Below are positions 43,182 to 52,254 of a DNA stretch of 64,000 nucleotides, piece by piece. The notes under the pieces were generated by a model. That model saw only the letters and a list, made by a program, of their open reading frames with translations, was not told the DNA's origin and ran no database searches. The position numbers and the translations under genes are program-made. Origin of the DNA: Selenomonadales bacterium. GTDB taxonomy: Bacteria > Bacillota > Negativicutes > Sporomusales > UBA7701. How positions within the stretch are numbered: position 1 is the first letter of the stretch; each line of letters starts with the position of its first letter. The DNA is taken from the NCBI GenBank assembly GCA_018434945.1, contig JAHDOI010000035.1:124001-188000 (forward strand), read 5' to 3'.

Positions 43182-44030
43182 TTACACCGCTTTGGAGATG
43201 CAGTCGAAAGCGAGCATGTATTTACGGACCGAGTCCTTGACGCCTTTTTTCACCACCGACATGAGGTGGATATAATTGGCGTTCGGGCTCTTGAGCAATT
43301 CCGCTTTAAGCGTTTCCGCCGCCGCCTGCGACATGTCGGTGGCGACATTGATCTTCGATATGCCTGACACGATGGAGTTGCGGTAATCGTCCCGGCTGAG
43401 CCGCGATCCACCATGCATAACCAATGGCACGTTAACAGCCTGGTTCAGTTCGCTCATCCGCGAGAAGTTTAGCTTGGGGCTGCCGCGGTAGGCGCCGTGG
43501 TTGTTGCCCACCGCCACCGCCAGGGCGTCGATTTTCGTTTTTTCAACGAAGTCGGCGGCGATGTCGGGTGTGACGATGTTGTCGTCTTTTATATCCGCTT
43601 TACTATCGTTAAAACCAACATAGCCCAGTTCACCCTCGACGGAAATTCCGAGAGTATGGGCTATGCGAGTGATATCTTTAGTTCGTTTGAGGTTTTCGGC
43701 CAAAGGCAGCGCCGATCCGTCGAACATCACGGAAGTGAAGCCCCAGCGGATGGCTTTCAGTACCCCTTCGTAAGTATGGCCGTGGTCCAGGTGCAACGCG
43801 ACGGGCACCGATGTTTTCTGAGCGGCCCGGACCATGGCGGCGCTCAGGGTGTCCACATCGACAAATTTGAAGAGGCGTTCGGGAATACCGAGGACCAGGG
43901 GAGTTTTGAGTTCTTCAGCTACCTCCATTACAGCGCTTAGTGTTTCGAAGTTGAATACGTTGAATCCGCCGACGGCATACTTCCTTTTCCTGGCATCCTG
44001 CAGTAGTTCCCGCATAGTTACCAAGCTCAA
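43182..44030 (-). CDS. Class II ketose-bisphosphate aldolase (FBA/GatY type)
   Basis: A 282-residue Zn-dependent aldolase. It has the start MSLVTMRELLQDARKR, then GGFNVFNFETLSAVMEVAEE, the metal/substrate block ALHLDHGHTYEGVLKAI, FDGSALPLAENL, GISVEGELGYVG, AVAVGNNHGAYRG and VMHGGSRLSRDD. Zn-binding His and catalytic Asp are present. The TTG at 44030 is chosen: it has AGGAG 6 bases upstream, while the ATG at 44015 has no site. Substrate could be fructose-1,6- or tagatose-1,6-bisphosphate. Own promoter at 44074-44101. Confidence 0.9.
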   Translation of the reverse strand: MSLVTMRELLQDARKRKYAVGGFNVFNFETLSAVMEVAEELKTPLVLGIPERLFKFVDVDTLSAAMVRAAQKTSVPVALHLDHGHTYEGVLKAIRWGFTSVMFDGSALPLAENLKRTKDITRIAHTLGISVEGELGYVGFNDSKADIKDDNIVTPDIAADFVEKTKIDALAVAVGNNHGAYRGSPKLNFSRMSELNQAVNVPLVMHGGSRLSRDDYRNSIVSGISKINVATDMSQAAAETLKAELLKSPNANYIHLMSVVKKGVKDSVRKYMLAFDCISKAV

Positions 44031-44073
44031 GTTAAACTCCTCCCTTACAAATTGCTGTATACAGGCTGATTGT

Positions 44074-44101
44074 GTTATATGATATTCGCGCTTGCCGACA
44101 A
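44074..44101 (-). promoter_or_regulatory. Promoter of the aldolase gene
   Basis: Minus-strand TTGTCG (44101-44096), 16-base spacer, TATAAC (44079-44074), about 44 bases before the TTG start. Confidence 0.55.
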
Positions 44102-44221
44102 AAAAACCTTCGGAATGTTCTAAAAAATTTGGATTTGTTTTGCCCCCATTGTGTCCAGTTCGGCATGCAGTTATGCAGCCTTTGGGAGCCGAATCCGTTA
44201 TTTTTCCGGCGGAATAGAGAA

Positions 44222-44244
44222 AACCCCGGACAGTGTCCGGGGTT
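44222..44244 (-). terminator. Terminator of the infC-rpmI-rplT operon
   Basis: AACCCCGGAC-AGT-GTCCGGGGTT, 10-bp stem, followed on the minus strand by TTTTCTCT. It lies right after rplT. Confidence 0.88.
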
Positions 44245-44250
44245 GGCTTA

Positions 44251-44607
44251 TCATTGCTTGGCAGCCTTGGCGGTATCGACCAGTTTGGTGAAAGCGCCGC
44301 TGTCGTGGATGGCGAGGTCGGCGAGGATTTTGCGGTTGACCTGGACACCCGCTATTTTGAGGCCGTTCATCAGTTGGCTGTAGGAGATGCCGTTGAGACG
44401 GGCGGCGGCGTTGATCCGGGCGATCCAGAGGCGGCGGAATTCGCCTTTCTTGGCCCGGCGGTCGCGACGAGCGTAGTAGAGAGCCTTCATTACCGTTTCG
44501 TTGGCTTTTTTGAAAAGCTTGCTCTTGGAGCCGCGATAGCCCTTGGCAAGTTTGAGAATCTTCTTGTGTCTTCTATGTGCAGTCACGCCTTTTTTAACCC
44601 TTGGCAT
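44251..44607 (-). CDS. rplT: Ribosomal protein L20
   Basis: A 118-residue L20, with the start [20 protein letters not shown], then [35 protein letters not shown] and [16 protein letters not shown]. It binds 23S rRNA early in assembly and, in Firmicutes, represses its own operon through the leader. GGGGG precedes the ATG by 8 bases. Last gene of infC-rpmI-rplT. Confidence 0.98.
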   Translation of the reverse strand: MPRVKKGVTAHRRHKKILKLAKGYRGSKSKLFKKANETVMKALYYARRDRRAKKGEFRRLWIARINAAARLNGISYSQLMNGLKIAGVQVNRKILADLAIHDSGAFTKLVDTAKAAKQ

Positions 44608-44645
44608 GTTTTAAACCCCCATTCAAAATCGATATAGTTATGTTA

Positions 44646-44843
44646 TTAGGCGTAAGGAAGCATCTTGGTAACACGGTCGTGATCGGCTTTGCTGATAAGA
44701 CCGGCTTTGCGCAGATTGCGTTTGCGGGCCGGCGATTTCTTCTCCAGGATGTGGCTTTTGTAAGCTTTTGCGCGCTTGAATTCGCCGCTGCCGGTGATTT
44801 TAAACCGTTTGGCGGCGCTTCTGCGAGTTTTGATTTTCGGCAT
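44646..44843 (-). CDS. rpmI: Ribosomal protein L35
   Basis: A 65-residue L35: [20 protein letters not shown], then [31 protein letters not shown]. Strongly basic, typical length. It lies between infC (13-base gap) and rplT (38-base gap). GGGGGAG precedes the ATG. Confidence 0.98.
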   Translation of the reverse strand: MPKIKTRRSAAKRFKITGSGEFKRAKAYKSHILEKKSPARKRNLRKAGLISKADHDRVTKMLPYA

Positions 44844-44856
44844 GTAAGTCTCCCCC

Positions 44857-45378
44857 TTAGTGTTGTTGCTGTTTGGCCGAGAGTATCATTATCATATTCT
44901 TGCCTTCCAGTTTGGCGTCGCGTTCGATATTGGCGATATCCTTTAGTTCGCCCGCCAGACGAACAAGTACTTGACGGCCAAGTTCGGGGTGGGAAAGTTC
45001 GCGGCCCCGGAACATTACGGTCGCCTTGACTTTATCGCCGTCCTGGAGGAAGCGCTGGGCGTTTTTAAGTTTGACTTGAAAATCGTGATCCTCGATGTTG
45101 GGACGAACCTTGACTTCTTTCAGGGTGACAATCTTCTGCTTCTTCCTGGCTTCTTTCTCACGTTTCTGCTGCTCGTACTTGTATTTGCCGTAATCCATGA
45201 TCCGACAAACCGGCGGCTTGGCGAGAGGAGCGACTTCCACCAGGTCAAGCTGGGATTCGGCGGCAAGACGCAAGGCTTCCCTGAGTACCATGACCCCTAA
45301 CTGCTCGTTGTTGGCGGTAACGACTCTGACATCTCTGGCGCGGATTTCTTCGTTGATCCGAAGGTTATCCTTACTAAT
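44857..45378 (-). CDS. infC: Translation initiation factor IF-3 with ATT start codon
   Basis: IF-3 binds the 30S subunit and checks start-codon pairing. The 173-residue protein contains [56 protein letters not shown] and [11 protein letters not shown]. The start is read as ATT at 45378 ([11 protein letters not shown]), with AGGAGG 9 bases upstream. The in-frame start at 45483 would lie inside the L20-type leader. ATT starts are a known autoregulatory feature of infC, since IF-3 itself discriminates against them. First gene of the operon. Confidence 0.96.
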   Translation of the reverse strand: MSKDNLRINEEIRARDVRVVTANNEQLGVMVLREALRLAAESQLDLVEVAPLAKPPVCRIMDYGKYKYEQQKREKEARKKQKIVTLKEVKVRPNIEDHDFQVKLKNAQRFLQDGDKVKATVMFRGRELSHPELGRQVLVRLAGELKDIANIERDAKLEGKNMIMILSAKQQQH

Positions 45379-45544
45379 CGCGGCACACCTCCTAATTGTT
45401 CGTAACAAAATAAAATGCGAGTGGCATGTACCACCCGCATAAAAAGCAAAACTAGTTTGGCTGCCTGACCTTACGAACAGCATCGCGTTGTAAGGTGAGA
45501 AGCGGATGGCTTCTACTTTAGAATAGTATTTTGTTTACTTAGTA
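45379..45544 (-). ncRNA. L20-type leader/attenuator of infC-rpmI-rplT
   Basis: About 165-nt leader. It ends in the attenuator hairpin ATGCGGGTGG-TACATG-CCACTCGCAT (45440-45415) followed by TTTATTTTG. Upstream there are further paired segments (CTTACAACGC with GTTCGTAAGG). This matches the place and form of the L20-binding leader of Firmicutes; the identity is inferred from position. Confidence 0.7.
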
Positions 45545-45573
45545 ATATTAGCATCACTGATCGGCAAAGTCAA
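45545..45573 (-). promoter_or_regulatory. Promoter of infC operon
   Basis: Minus-strand TTGACT (45573-45568), 17-base spacer, TAATAT (45550-45545), upstream of the leader. Confidence 0.7.
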
Positions 45574-45592
45574 GTGTGTTCCAGGGCAATTA

Positions 45593-47503
45593 TTACGATT
45601 TGGCGACGATTTCGTCCAACACGCCGGCGATGAAGTCTGACGCCGGTACGGAGCCTATGTCGCCCTTGCCCCTCTGGCGAACGGCCACGCTGCCGGTCTC
45701 CTTCTCCTTATCGCCGATGATCAGCATGTAAGGGACTTTCTCCATCTGACCTTCGCGAATTTTATAGCCGATTTTTTCGTTACGGTCATCGATCTCGACG
45801 CGGATATCCTTAGCCTTCATCTGAGCCGCCAGCGTTTGGGCGTATTCAAGCTGGCGGTCGGTTATCGGCAGGACTTTGACCTGGACGGGAGCGAGCCAAA
45901 CGGGGAATGCGCCGACATAGTGCTCGATGAGGATGCCGATGAAGCGCTCGATGCTGCCGTAGCATGTGCGGTGTATCATTACCGGCCGGTGTTTCAGACC
46001 GTCTTCGCCGACAAAGGTCAGATCGAATTTTTCCGGCATCTGCATGTCGAGCTGAATGGTGCCGCACTGCCAGGTGCGGCCGATGGAATCGCGGAGATGG
46101 AAGTCGATTTTGGGGCCGTAGAAAGCGCCGTCCCCGGGGTTAATCTTATAAACCATGCCGTATTCTTCAAGTGCTTCCTGGAGAGCGGCCGTGGCTTCTT
46201 CCCAGACTTCATCCGAGCCCATGGCTTTTTCGGGCTTGGTGCTGAGTTCGGCGTGGTAACTCATGCCGAAGGTACCATAGATGGTGTTGAATAGATCGAT
46301 TACTCCCTTGATTTCGGCCTTGATCTGGGACGGCAGGCAGAAGATATGGGCGTCGTCCTGGGTAAAGCTGCGGACCCGCATGAGGCCGTGGAGCGCGCCG
46401 CTGAGTTCGTGACGATGGACAAGGCCTAGTTCGCAGGTGCGCAGGGGAAATTCGCGGTAGCTATGGTGCTGGGAACGGTAGATGAGAATGCCGCCCGGGC
46501 AGTTCATGGGTTTGACGGCATAGCCTTCGTCGTCTATGGTGGTGAAGTACATGTTGTTTTTGTAGTGATCCCAGTGGCCCGACTGCTGCCAAAGCTTCTG
46601 ATGGAGTATTATCGGCGTCTTGATCTCCTGATAGCCGTATTTTACGTGCAAGCGTCGCCAGAAGTTCTCGAGCTCGTTGCGGACTATCATGCCCTTGGGG
46701 TGGAAAAAGGGGAAGCCGGGGCCCTCGTCCTGGATGCTGAACAGGTCCAGTTCACGGCCGAGCTTGCGGTGGTCTCGCTTGGCGGCTTCTTCGAGCATTG
46801 TCAGGTAGTCGTCAAGGTCGCTCTTCTTCTCGAAAGCAGTGCCGTAGATACGCTGGAGCATTTTATTATGCTGATCGCCCCGCCAGTAGGCTCCGGCCAG
46901 GCTTTGCAGCTTGAGAGCTTTAACGCGTCCGGTGGAGGGAACATGGGGGCCGGCACACAGGTCGACGAATTCCCCCTGCTTGTAAAGAGAAATGGTTACG
47001 TCTTCAGGCAAGTCGCGGATCAGTTCCTGCTTGTAAGTCTCGCCCATTTCGCCGAATAGCTTGAGTGCCTCTTCCCTGCTTGTTTCCATTCGCTCAATCG
47101 GCAGATCGGCTTTTACGATCTTCTCCATCTCGGCCTGGATTTTCTCAAGGTCTTCAGGAACGAAAGTGTGGGGGGTTTCGATGTCGTAATAAAAACCGTT
47201 GGCAATCGCCGGACCAATGCCGAGTTTGACGTTTCCGTACAGCCTTTTTACCGCCTGGGCAAGAATGTGTGAACCGCTGTGCCGGAGCGCCTCCTTGCCC
47301 TCGGCATCCTCGAAGGTGAGGAATTCTACCTGAGCGTCTTGCTCTATCTTTCGCCGGAGGTCGACGGTCTGGCCGTTCACTTTGGCGGCGAGGGCGCTTT
47401 TACCGAGGTTGCGGCTTATCGATTCCGCCACTTCCTGCAGCGATGCCCCTGCGTCCACTTCTCTCACTGCTCCGTCCTTCAGGGTAATTTTTACTTTATC
47501 CAC
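45593..47503 (-). CDS. thrS: Threonyl-tRNA synthetase
   Basis: A 636-residue ThrRS. In order: a TGS domain (1-65, KVKITLKDGAVREVDAGASL), the editing domain with HSGSHILAQAVKRL and the Cys/His zinc-like site, the class II core (SGHWDHYKNNMYFT, MNCPGGILIYRS, RHELSGALHGLMRVRSFTQDD) and a C-terminal anticodon domain. The GTG at 47503 is chosen, with AAGGGG 7 bases upstream, giving the standard VDKVKITLKDG start; the long reading to 47632 is inside the T-box. Regulated by the T-box leader. Confidence 0.97.
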   Translation of the reverse strand: MDKVKITLKDGAVREVDAGASLQEVAESISRNLGKSALAAKVNGQTVDLRRKIEQDAQVEFLTFEDAEGKEALRHSGSHILAQAVKRLYGNVKLGIGPAIANGFYYDIETPHTFVPEDLEKIQAEMEKIVKADLPIERMETSREEALKLFGEMGETYKQELIRDLPEDVTISLYKQGEFVDLCAGPHVPSTGRVKALKLQSLAGAYWRGDQHNKMLQRIYGTAFEKKSDLDDYLTMLEEAAKRDHRKLGRELDLFSIQDEGPGFPFFHPKGMIVRNELENFWRRLHVKYGYQEIKTPIILHQKLWQQSGHWDHYKNNMYFTTIDDEGYAVKPMNCPGGILIYRSQHHSYREFPLRTCELGLVHRHELSGALHGLMRVRSFTQDDAHIFCLPSQIKAEIKGVIDLFNTIYGTFGMSYHAELSTKPEKAMGSDEVWEEATAALQEALEEYGMVYKINPGDGAFYGPKIDFHLRDSIGRTWQCGTIQLDMQMPEKFDLTFVGEDGLKHRPVMIHRTCYGSIERFIGILIEHYVGAFPVWLAPVQVKVLPITDRQLEYAQTLAAQMKAKDIRVEIDDRNEKIGYKIREGQMEKVPYMLIIGDKEKETGSVAVRQRGKGDIGSVPASDFIAGVLDEIVAKS

Positions 47504-47529
47504 GTGTATTCCCCTTTCAACGATAAATA

Positions 47530-47777
47530 ATAAAACCCCGTCCTCATAGGGACGGGGTTGTTGCCCGCGGTTCCACCCTGGTTGGCATTGAAAAGCCCAG
47601 CTTGTAATGATATAACGGCATCGACCCGGCAAGGCTTACTTTGTTCGGCCTGCAGTTTGGAGGGGGTAACGGCAGGTGTCCGTAAAGGTGCTCTCAGCCA
47701 CGGCACTTTTTCTCTGCAACGTCCGTTCGCTGCTGTGTTGTCCTCCGCATTACTGTTGACAGTATTTAGTTAAGGTT
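47530..47777 (-). ncRNA. T-box leader of thrS
   Basis: About 248-nt leader. T-box sequence AGGGTGGAACCGCGG at 47579-47565, then the terminator hairpin AACCCCGTCC-N6-GGACGGGGTT (47559-47534) with TTATTATT tail. Expected to respond to uncharged tRNA-Thr. Confidence 0.92.
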
Positions 47778-47806
47778 ATTATAGCCAGTTTGCCGCCTAC
47801 TGTCAA
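47778..47806 (-). promoter_or_regulatory. Promoter of thrS overlapping the ytxC stop codon
   Basis: Minus-strand TTGACA (47806-47801), 17-base spacer, TATAAT (47783-47778): both hexamers match consensus. The -35 contains the TGA stop of ytxC. Confidence 0.85.
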
Positions 47807-48705
47807 TTCCTCTCCGTTTCCGGTATACCGATATTGTCGATACATAAGCTGCATCCCCGGCATACGCTCACCCGTCCCGCGAATACTTTCTGGATGGTAT
47901 CCACGGCGGAATGGGTTTTGCCATGCTCCGAGCAGAAGTGCAGCATGACGGTCCTGGGGGCAATCGTAATCAGGGCGCTGATCAACAAGTCCTCGTAGTT
48001 GATTTCCTCGTTCCCGAGCATCACTGATTCCAGGTATTGATTGTGAATGTTCCGTCCGCGCTCATCACTGATTCTAAAGGCGTCCCCATCGCCCAAGACG
48101 ATGTGGACTTCTTCAATCTGGGTTTCCTGGACGTCCACGAAGTACCGGAGTACCCGGATGAACTCTTTATATTCCATGTCAAGCATGTACTCGTCGACAG
48201 CCTTATCCACGATTTCGGTCAGCCGATCGCGGTAATCCTTGAGGCGGAAAGAAAGGAAGCCATCCAGCACAAGTTCGTGGTGGATGTCGAAGTAGTCCTT
48301 GAGCTTGGTAAGTATCCGATTGGTGCGGTCAGTATACCCGAAATCGCCACTGGCGTCGTCGAGCAGTTTCAGCACGTTGTCGCAGATGGCTGCGCGTTCG
48401 TTCTCGCTAAAGTAGTAATAGTTGTGGTTGACGATTTTGCGGATAAGGTTTTTTTCCTCGTGGGCGACAATATAGTCTGCCAGCATCTGGGCCACATAGA
48501 CTTTGAGCGTGTTTTTGACGTGTTCGTAGTTGCGAAAGGAAAGTTCCCCTTCGGCGATGTTGCAGCCAAGAAAAGTATAATTACCTTTGCTGCTCTCGTC
48601 GACCGCCACCCGAAACCCTTCCTGTACCAATGCACGGCAGTAACGCTGAAGCCTGGCCCGTATTTCATCAGGTGCGCTACTTAAGCCAAGAGAGAGTATC
48701 TTCAC
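47803..48705 (-). CDS. ytxC: YtxC family sporulation-associated protein
   Basis: A 300-residue protein of the YtxC family (function unknown, linked to sporulation in Firmicutes). Recognisable blocks: IVNHNYYYFSENERAAICDNV, DYFDIHHELVLDGFLSFRLK, EYMLDMEYKEFIRVLRYFVD and TVMLHFCSEHGKTHS, with two C-terminal Cys (CRGCSLC). The B. subtilis order ytxC-thrS-infC is conserved here, which supports the call. The GTG at 48705 has GGGGAG 8 bases upstream; the in-frame GTG at 48714 lies on the Shine-Dalgarno itself. Confidence 0.88.
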   Translation of the reverse strand: MKILSLGLSSAPDEIRARLQRYCRALVQEGFRVAVDESSKGNYTFLGCNIAEGELSFRNYEHVKNTLKVYVAQMLADYIVAHEEKNLIRKIVNHNYYYFSENERAAICDNVLKLLDDASGDFGYTDRTNRILTKLKDYFDIHHELVLDGFLSFRLKDYRDRLTEIVDKAVDEYMLDMEYKEFIRVLRYFVDVQETQIEEVHIVLGDGDAFRISDERGRNIHNQYLESVMLGNEEINYEDLLISALITIAPRTVMLHFCSEHGKTHSAVDTIQKVFAGRVSVCRGCSLCIDNIGIPETERN

Positions 48706-48787
48706 GTTTCTCACTCCCCTTCGCTGTTATTATATGTGCCTGAGATTAAAGGCATACGACAGCGAGGGCGTCGTCGGCAATAAAAAA

Positions 48788-48805
48788 GCAATCCCTGAGG
48801 ATTGC
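48788..48805 (-). terminator. Terminator after the GRAM-like gene pair
   Basis: GCAATCC-TCAG-GGATTGC followed by TTTTTTATT on the minus strand, 22 bases past the second GRAM-like gene. Confidence 0.9.
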
Positions 48806-48827
48806 CGGATGAGTCGCCGTGACTAAG

Positions 48828-49157
48828 TCATATCACTTTGAGCTGCTCGTCGATGGCCTTGAGCCATGCGTTGCGGTCGCCCGGGTCGACGATAACCTTC
48901 AATGTTTTTCCTGTGATGGTGGTAATGGCCAAGCCATTCGGGATGATGAGGAAGGTTTTTTCGCCGCGTACTTCCCTTATATGGGTGAGAGGCACTTCCT
49001 CTATGTATTTCCTGGTGATGTTCATAACATATCCGACGAAAACCAGTCGATCGCTGGTAAGATAGAAGGCCCCGGTAAATGCGCTGTCTTCAAGATGCAG
49101 GCTGGCGTGGCCCTTTTTTATTATCTCTTCCGTATCACCTAAAGGAAAACTGTACAT
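48828..49157 (-). CDS. GRAM/PH-like domain protein, second of pair
   Basis: A 109-residue protein that is almost entirely one GRAM/PH-like beta-fold: GHASLHLEDSAFTGAFYLTSDRLVF, VPLTHIREVRGEKTF, then a C-terminal helix (NAWLKAIDEQLKVI). Such domains bind lipids or peptides; no other domain is present. It is paralogous to the upstream gene with the same plan (LTSDRLVFVGY / LTTERLVFIGY). AGGTG precedes the ATG by 6 bases. It lies 28 bases after its paralog, and a strong terminator follows. Confidence 0.75.
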   Translation of the reverse strand: MYSFPLGDTEEIIKKGHASLHLEDSAFTGAFYLTSDRLVFVGYVMNITRKYIEEVPLTHIREVRGEKTFLIIPNGLAITTITGKTLKVIVDPGDRNAWLKAIDEQLKVI

Positions 49158-49185
49158 GTTATCACCTCATACATAGAGTAGCCGC

Positions 49186-49512
49186 TTATATTTTGTCCAT
49201 CTGTTCCTTGATTGCCACTATCCAGGTATCGCGGTCGTCAATATTAAAACGTAACCGTCGTCCGCGGATCGTGTTTATGTGGATCACGTTTTTCAGCAGG
49301 CAGAAAGTCTTGCCAGCTATTATTTCCCCGATGTGTTCGAGGGGAATTTCTTCTTCGACGGTACTGGTTATCGATGTACGCTCGTAGCCGATAAACACGA
49401 GACGTTCGGTGGTCAGGTACAGCGCCCCAAGCCCTCCTCTTTCGCCTATTTGGGCAAAGGCGACGCCTTTCCTCACAATGCTTTCGTTGTCGTTGAATTT
49501 AAATACGTACAT
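49186..49512 (-). CDS. GRAM/PH-like domain protein, first of pair
   Basis: A 108-residue paralog of the next gene: ARGVAF-type start, GALYLTTERLVFIGYE, IPLEHIGEIIAGKTFCLLKN, then WIVAIKEQMDKI. The ATG at 49512 has GGAG 8 bases upstream; an earlier GTG (49521) is too close to the site. It lies 36 bases after the GGDEF/HD-GYP sensor gene with no terminator between, so sensor and both GRAM-like proteins are probably one transcript. The partner could be membrane-proximal signalling; this is inference. Confidence 0.75.
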   Translation of the reverse strand: MYVFKFNDNESIVRKGVAFAQIGERGGLGALYLTTERLVFIGYERTSITSTVEEEIPLEHIGEIIAGKTFCLLKNVIHINTIRGRRLRFNIDDRDTWIVAIKEQMDKI

Positions 49513-49548
49513 TAAACTCACTCCGAAAAGGCGAGCCTTGTCGTCAGT

Positions 49549-52035
49549 CTACCCGCCCGACATCGCGGCTATGAAAATTTTTGCCAGGTGGGGGTCGAAC
49601 TGAATACCTGCATAGCGTTCGATCTCGGCGAGAGCCTGCGCTTCCGTCATCGCTTCACGATAGGGCCTGTCGCTTATCATCGCGTCATAGGCGTCAACAA
49701 TGGCGAATATCCGGCACTCGAGGGGGATTTTGTCTTCCTTGATCTGCATGGGATAGCCTTCGCCATTCCACCATTCGTGATGCTTGAGGATTAGTTCGGC
49801 GACGGGCGCTAGATTGGGGGTGGAAATGGCTATTCGGTAACCAATCTCCGCGTGTCGTTGAACGATAACGCGCTCTCTCGCTGTCAAGGGACCGGGCTTG
49901 AAGAGGATGTTGTCGGCTATTGCTACTTTGCCAACATCATGAAACCGGGCCAAAAGTTGCAGGTCGTTCAGAGATTTTTCGCTCAACCCGCATTTTTCGC
50001 CGAACAAGGCAATCAGCTTTTCCATCCGCTCGGCGTTTTCTCCCGTAAACGAGTCGCGGGCTTCCATAGCCTTCGTGAGGGCGGCGAGAGTCGTACTGCG
50101 GGCGCTAAGGTTGTGGTTGAGCTTCTCGCGGTACATGTTGTCGTCCGCTTCTTTAAACAGTGTAGCCATGTCGACGTTGCCAGTCCCGGTTGCGTAACCG
50201 ATCGACACGCTAATAGGTATATCGTTTTGTTCGTTGTGGCTGACGATAGCGCTCCGGAGACAGTTACACAGCGTTTCTACGGTTTCCCTGCCGGTGACCG
50301 GCAGGATGGCGATAAACTCATCGCCGCCAAAACGGTAGATAGCCGCGTCGGCTGAAAAGTGCGTTTTCAGGATGCCGGCCACCTTGATCAACAGCTCGTC
50401 ACCGGCGTTGTGCCCCAGAGTATCGTTTACGAATTTCAAGCCGTCGACGTCGCATACTACCAGGCTTACCGGCAGGCAGCCGGACTTGGCGAATGATTCG
50501 AGATCCTGTTCGAAACTGGCACGGTTTCTAAAGCCGGTCAGGGAATCGTGGAGGCTCACGAAATGCAGTTGTTCTTCGGCACGCTTACGGTCGGTTATGT
50601 CTTGGTAACTGCCGCGAGAGCCGCAGAAATCACCTTGGTCGTTCAGTACCGGACGGGTTACGCAGCTTATCCAGCGGACATTGCCATCCTTTGTCACGAT
50701 ACGGAACTCGAGGCCCCCGGAAATTTTGTCGTCAAGTCTGCCGGTATATGCCTGCCATTTGGTCATATCGCCAAAATATACGATGTCGTCGAGCAAACGC
50801 GGGTGGGCGTAGAAATCGCAATCCCGATACCCGGTGACGCGTTCGCAGTTGGGAGAAATATAGAACATTTCGCCGCCAGGACCGCGCCAGAATACCATGT
50901 CTGATGCAAATTCGGTAATGGTGCGGTATAATTCTTCGTTTTTTTCCAGCGACGCGGTTTTACCGTCAAGCTCGCCGAGCATTTTGTTGAATGCTGCGGA
51001 CAGGGCGCCGATCTCGTCATTGGGGAATATCGCGCTGAAGCGCCGTTCGCCTTGTTTGCCGCCGACTTTCTCGACATGCCGGGTGAAGGCTACGAGTGGA
51101 GCAGTAAAGTAGCCGACTATGTACCAGATACCTATGACGAGGAGGATAATCCCTACTAAGATCGCGATGACGAAATACTGCCTGGCCAATATAACCGGCT
51201 TGTATACTTCGTTTATGGGATGATGGGCCGCAAGAATCCAGTTCGTCTTGGAGAGCCGCTTGAATGTTGCCAGGTGATGGACGCCACGGGAACTAATGCT
51301 CTCTTCCGACCCTTCGAAGCCCTCGATCGCCAGATCGAACAATTTATTTACACCGGGGGGGACGTCCCTTTTAAGGGTCCGCCCGGGATCCGGGTGGATA
51401 ATCATCGTCCGGTTGGTGTCGTACATATACAGAAAACCCGTCTGACCGAGCTGAGTCCTGGCTAAAGAGCCGAGAAAGTTGTCTTCCAGCAAGTCTAACC
51501 CGCCCGCTATTATGCCGACAATTTTACCCTCGGCATCGTATATAGGCGCGGTCAGCATTATCGCGGGATGACCGTGGAACTGGCTGGAGATATAAGGCTC
51601 GCCGATGTACGGCCTGCCGAGTTCCAACGTTTTCTTTATGTATTCGCGGTGCGCGAAGCTGAGCCCGCGCCGCCCTGGCTCAAAAGGTGATTCGGCGATT
51701 ATATTGCCGGCGGGAGAGAAGAAAAAAATGTGGTTGTCGAACAGTGAATTTAAGGCTACCTTGGAGTCGAGGTATGCCTGTGCCTTGTCCGGGTCGGCCA
51801 GCAACGCCGGGTCGATCGATTTGCTGACCGCGATGAGGGCCCCATGTACAGTTTCCAGCTTATTATCGATTTCCTGCGCCATGCCGGAAATCATCGTAAA
51901 CTCTTGCTCGGCTATCGTTTCTTTGAAGGTTGTTTCGAAATAGGAAAGGATGTAAGAAGAAGTAATAATCGCGAGCATAACTACCAGCAACGAAACGGAT
52001 ACAGCTATTTTAGTCTTCAGGCTATTTATTCGCAT
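49549..52035 (-). CDS. Cache-HAMP-PAS-GGDEF-HD-GYP sensor (c-di-GMP turnover)
   Basis: An 828-residue membrane sensor. TM1 (about 10-30), extracytoplasmic double-Cache region (about 35-280, with GIIAGGLDLLEDNFLG), TM2 (about 288-312), HAMP (about 313-370), PAS (about 375-485), GGDEF (motif GGDEF intact in YRFGGDEFIAIL, about 566), HD-GYP (HDVGKVAI about 688, HHEWWNGEGYP about 742). The RxxD inhibitory site five residues before GGDEF is not present. Both making and breaking c-di-GMP are possible; which dominates is unknown. GAGG precedes the ATG by 8 bases. Confidence 0.93.
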   Translation of the reverse strand: MRINSLKTKIAVSVSLLVVMLAIITSSYILSYFETTFKETIAEQEFTMISGMAQEIDNKLETVHGALIAVSKSIDPALLADPDKAQAYLDSKVALNSLFDNHIFFFSPAGNIIAESPFEPGRRGLSFAHREYIKKTLELGRPYIGEPYISSQFHGHPAIMLTAPIYDAEGKIVGIIAGGLDLLEDNFLGSLARTQLGQTGFLYMYDTNRTMIIHPDPGRTLKRDVPPGVNKLFDLAIEGFEGSEESISSRGVHHLATFKRLSKTNWILAAHHPINEVYKPVILARQYFVIAILVGIILLVIGIWYIVGYFTAPLVAFTRHVEKVGGKQGERRFSAIFPNDEIGALSAAFNKMLGELDGKTASLEKNEELYRTITEFASDMVFWRGPGGEMFYISPNCERVTGYRDCDFYAHPRLLDDIVYFGDMTKWQAYTGRLDDKISGGLEFRIVTKDGNVRWISCVTRPVLNDQGDFCGSRGSYQDITDRKRAEEQLHFVSLHDSLTGFRNRASFEQDLESFAKSGCLPVSLVVCDVDGLKFVNDTLGHNAGDELLIKVAGILKTHFSADAAIYRFGGDEFIAILPVTGRETVETLCNCLRSAIVSHNEQNDIPISVSIGYATGTGNVDMATLFKEADDNMYREKLNHNLSARSTTLAALTKAMEARDSFTGENAERMEKLIALFGEKCGLSEKSLNDLQLLARFHDVGKVAIADNILFKPGPLTARERVIVQRHAEIGYRIAISTPNLAPVAELILKHHEWWNGEGYPMQIKEDKIPLECRIFAIVDAYDAMISDRPYREAMTEAQALAEIERYAGIQFDPHLAKIFIAAMSGG

Positions 52036-52254
52036 GTATCAATCCTCGATAATGGTCATTTCTTTAAGCTTCATTGCGTAACATTCTAATTCGAGCCAAG
52101 TCGCGCCTTTCCTTCCTCGTATGATTTTTCCCGATTTATAAAGCTAAATGACGGCAGGCGTTGACGGCCGGCATTCTGCTTGGAAGAGATATCACTTCAT
52201 ATGCCCCCGATACCGTCAACAGCTAAAAAGGGCAACCGTTTCCGCCGTCTTTCG

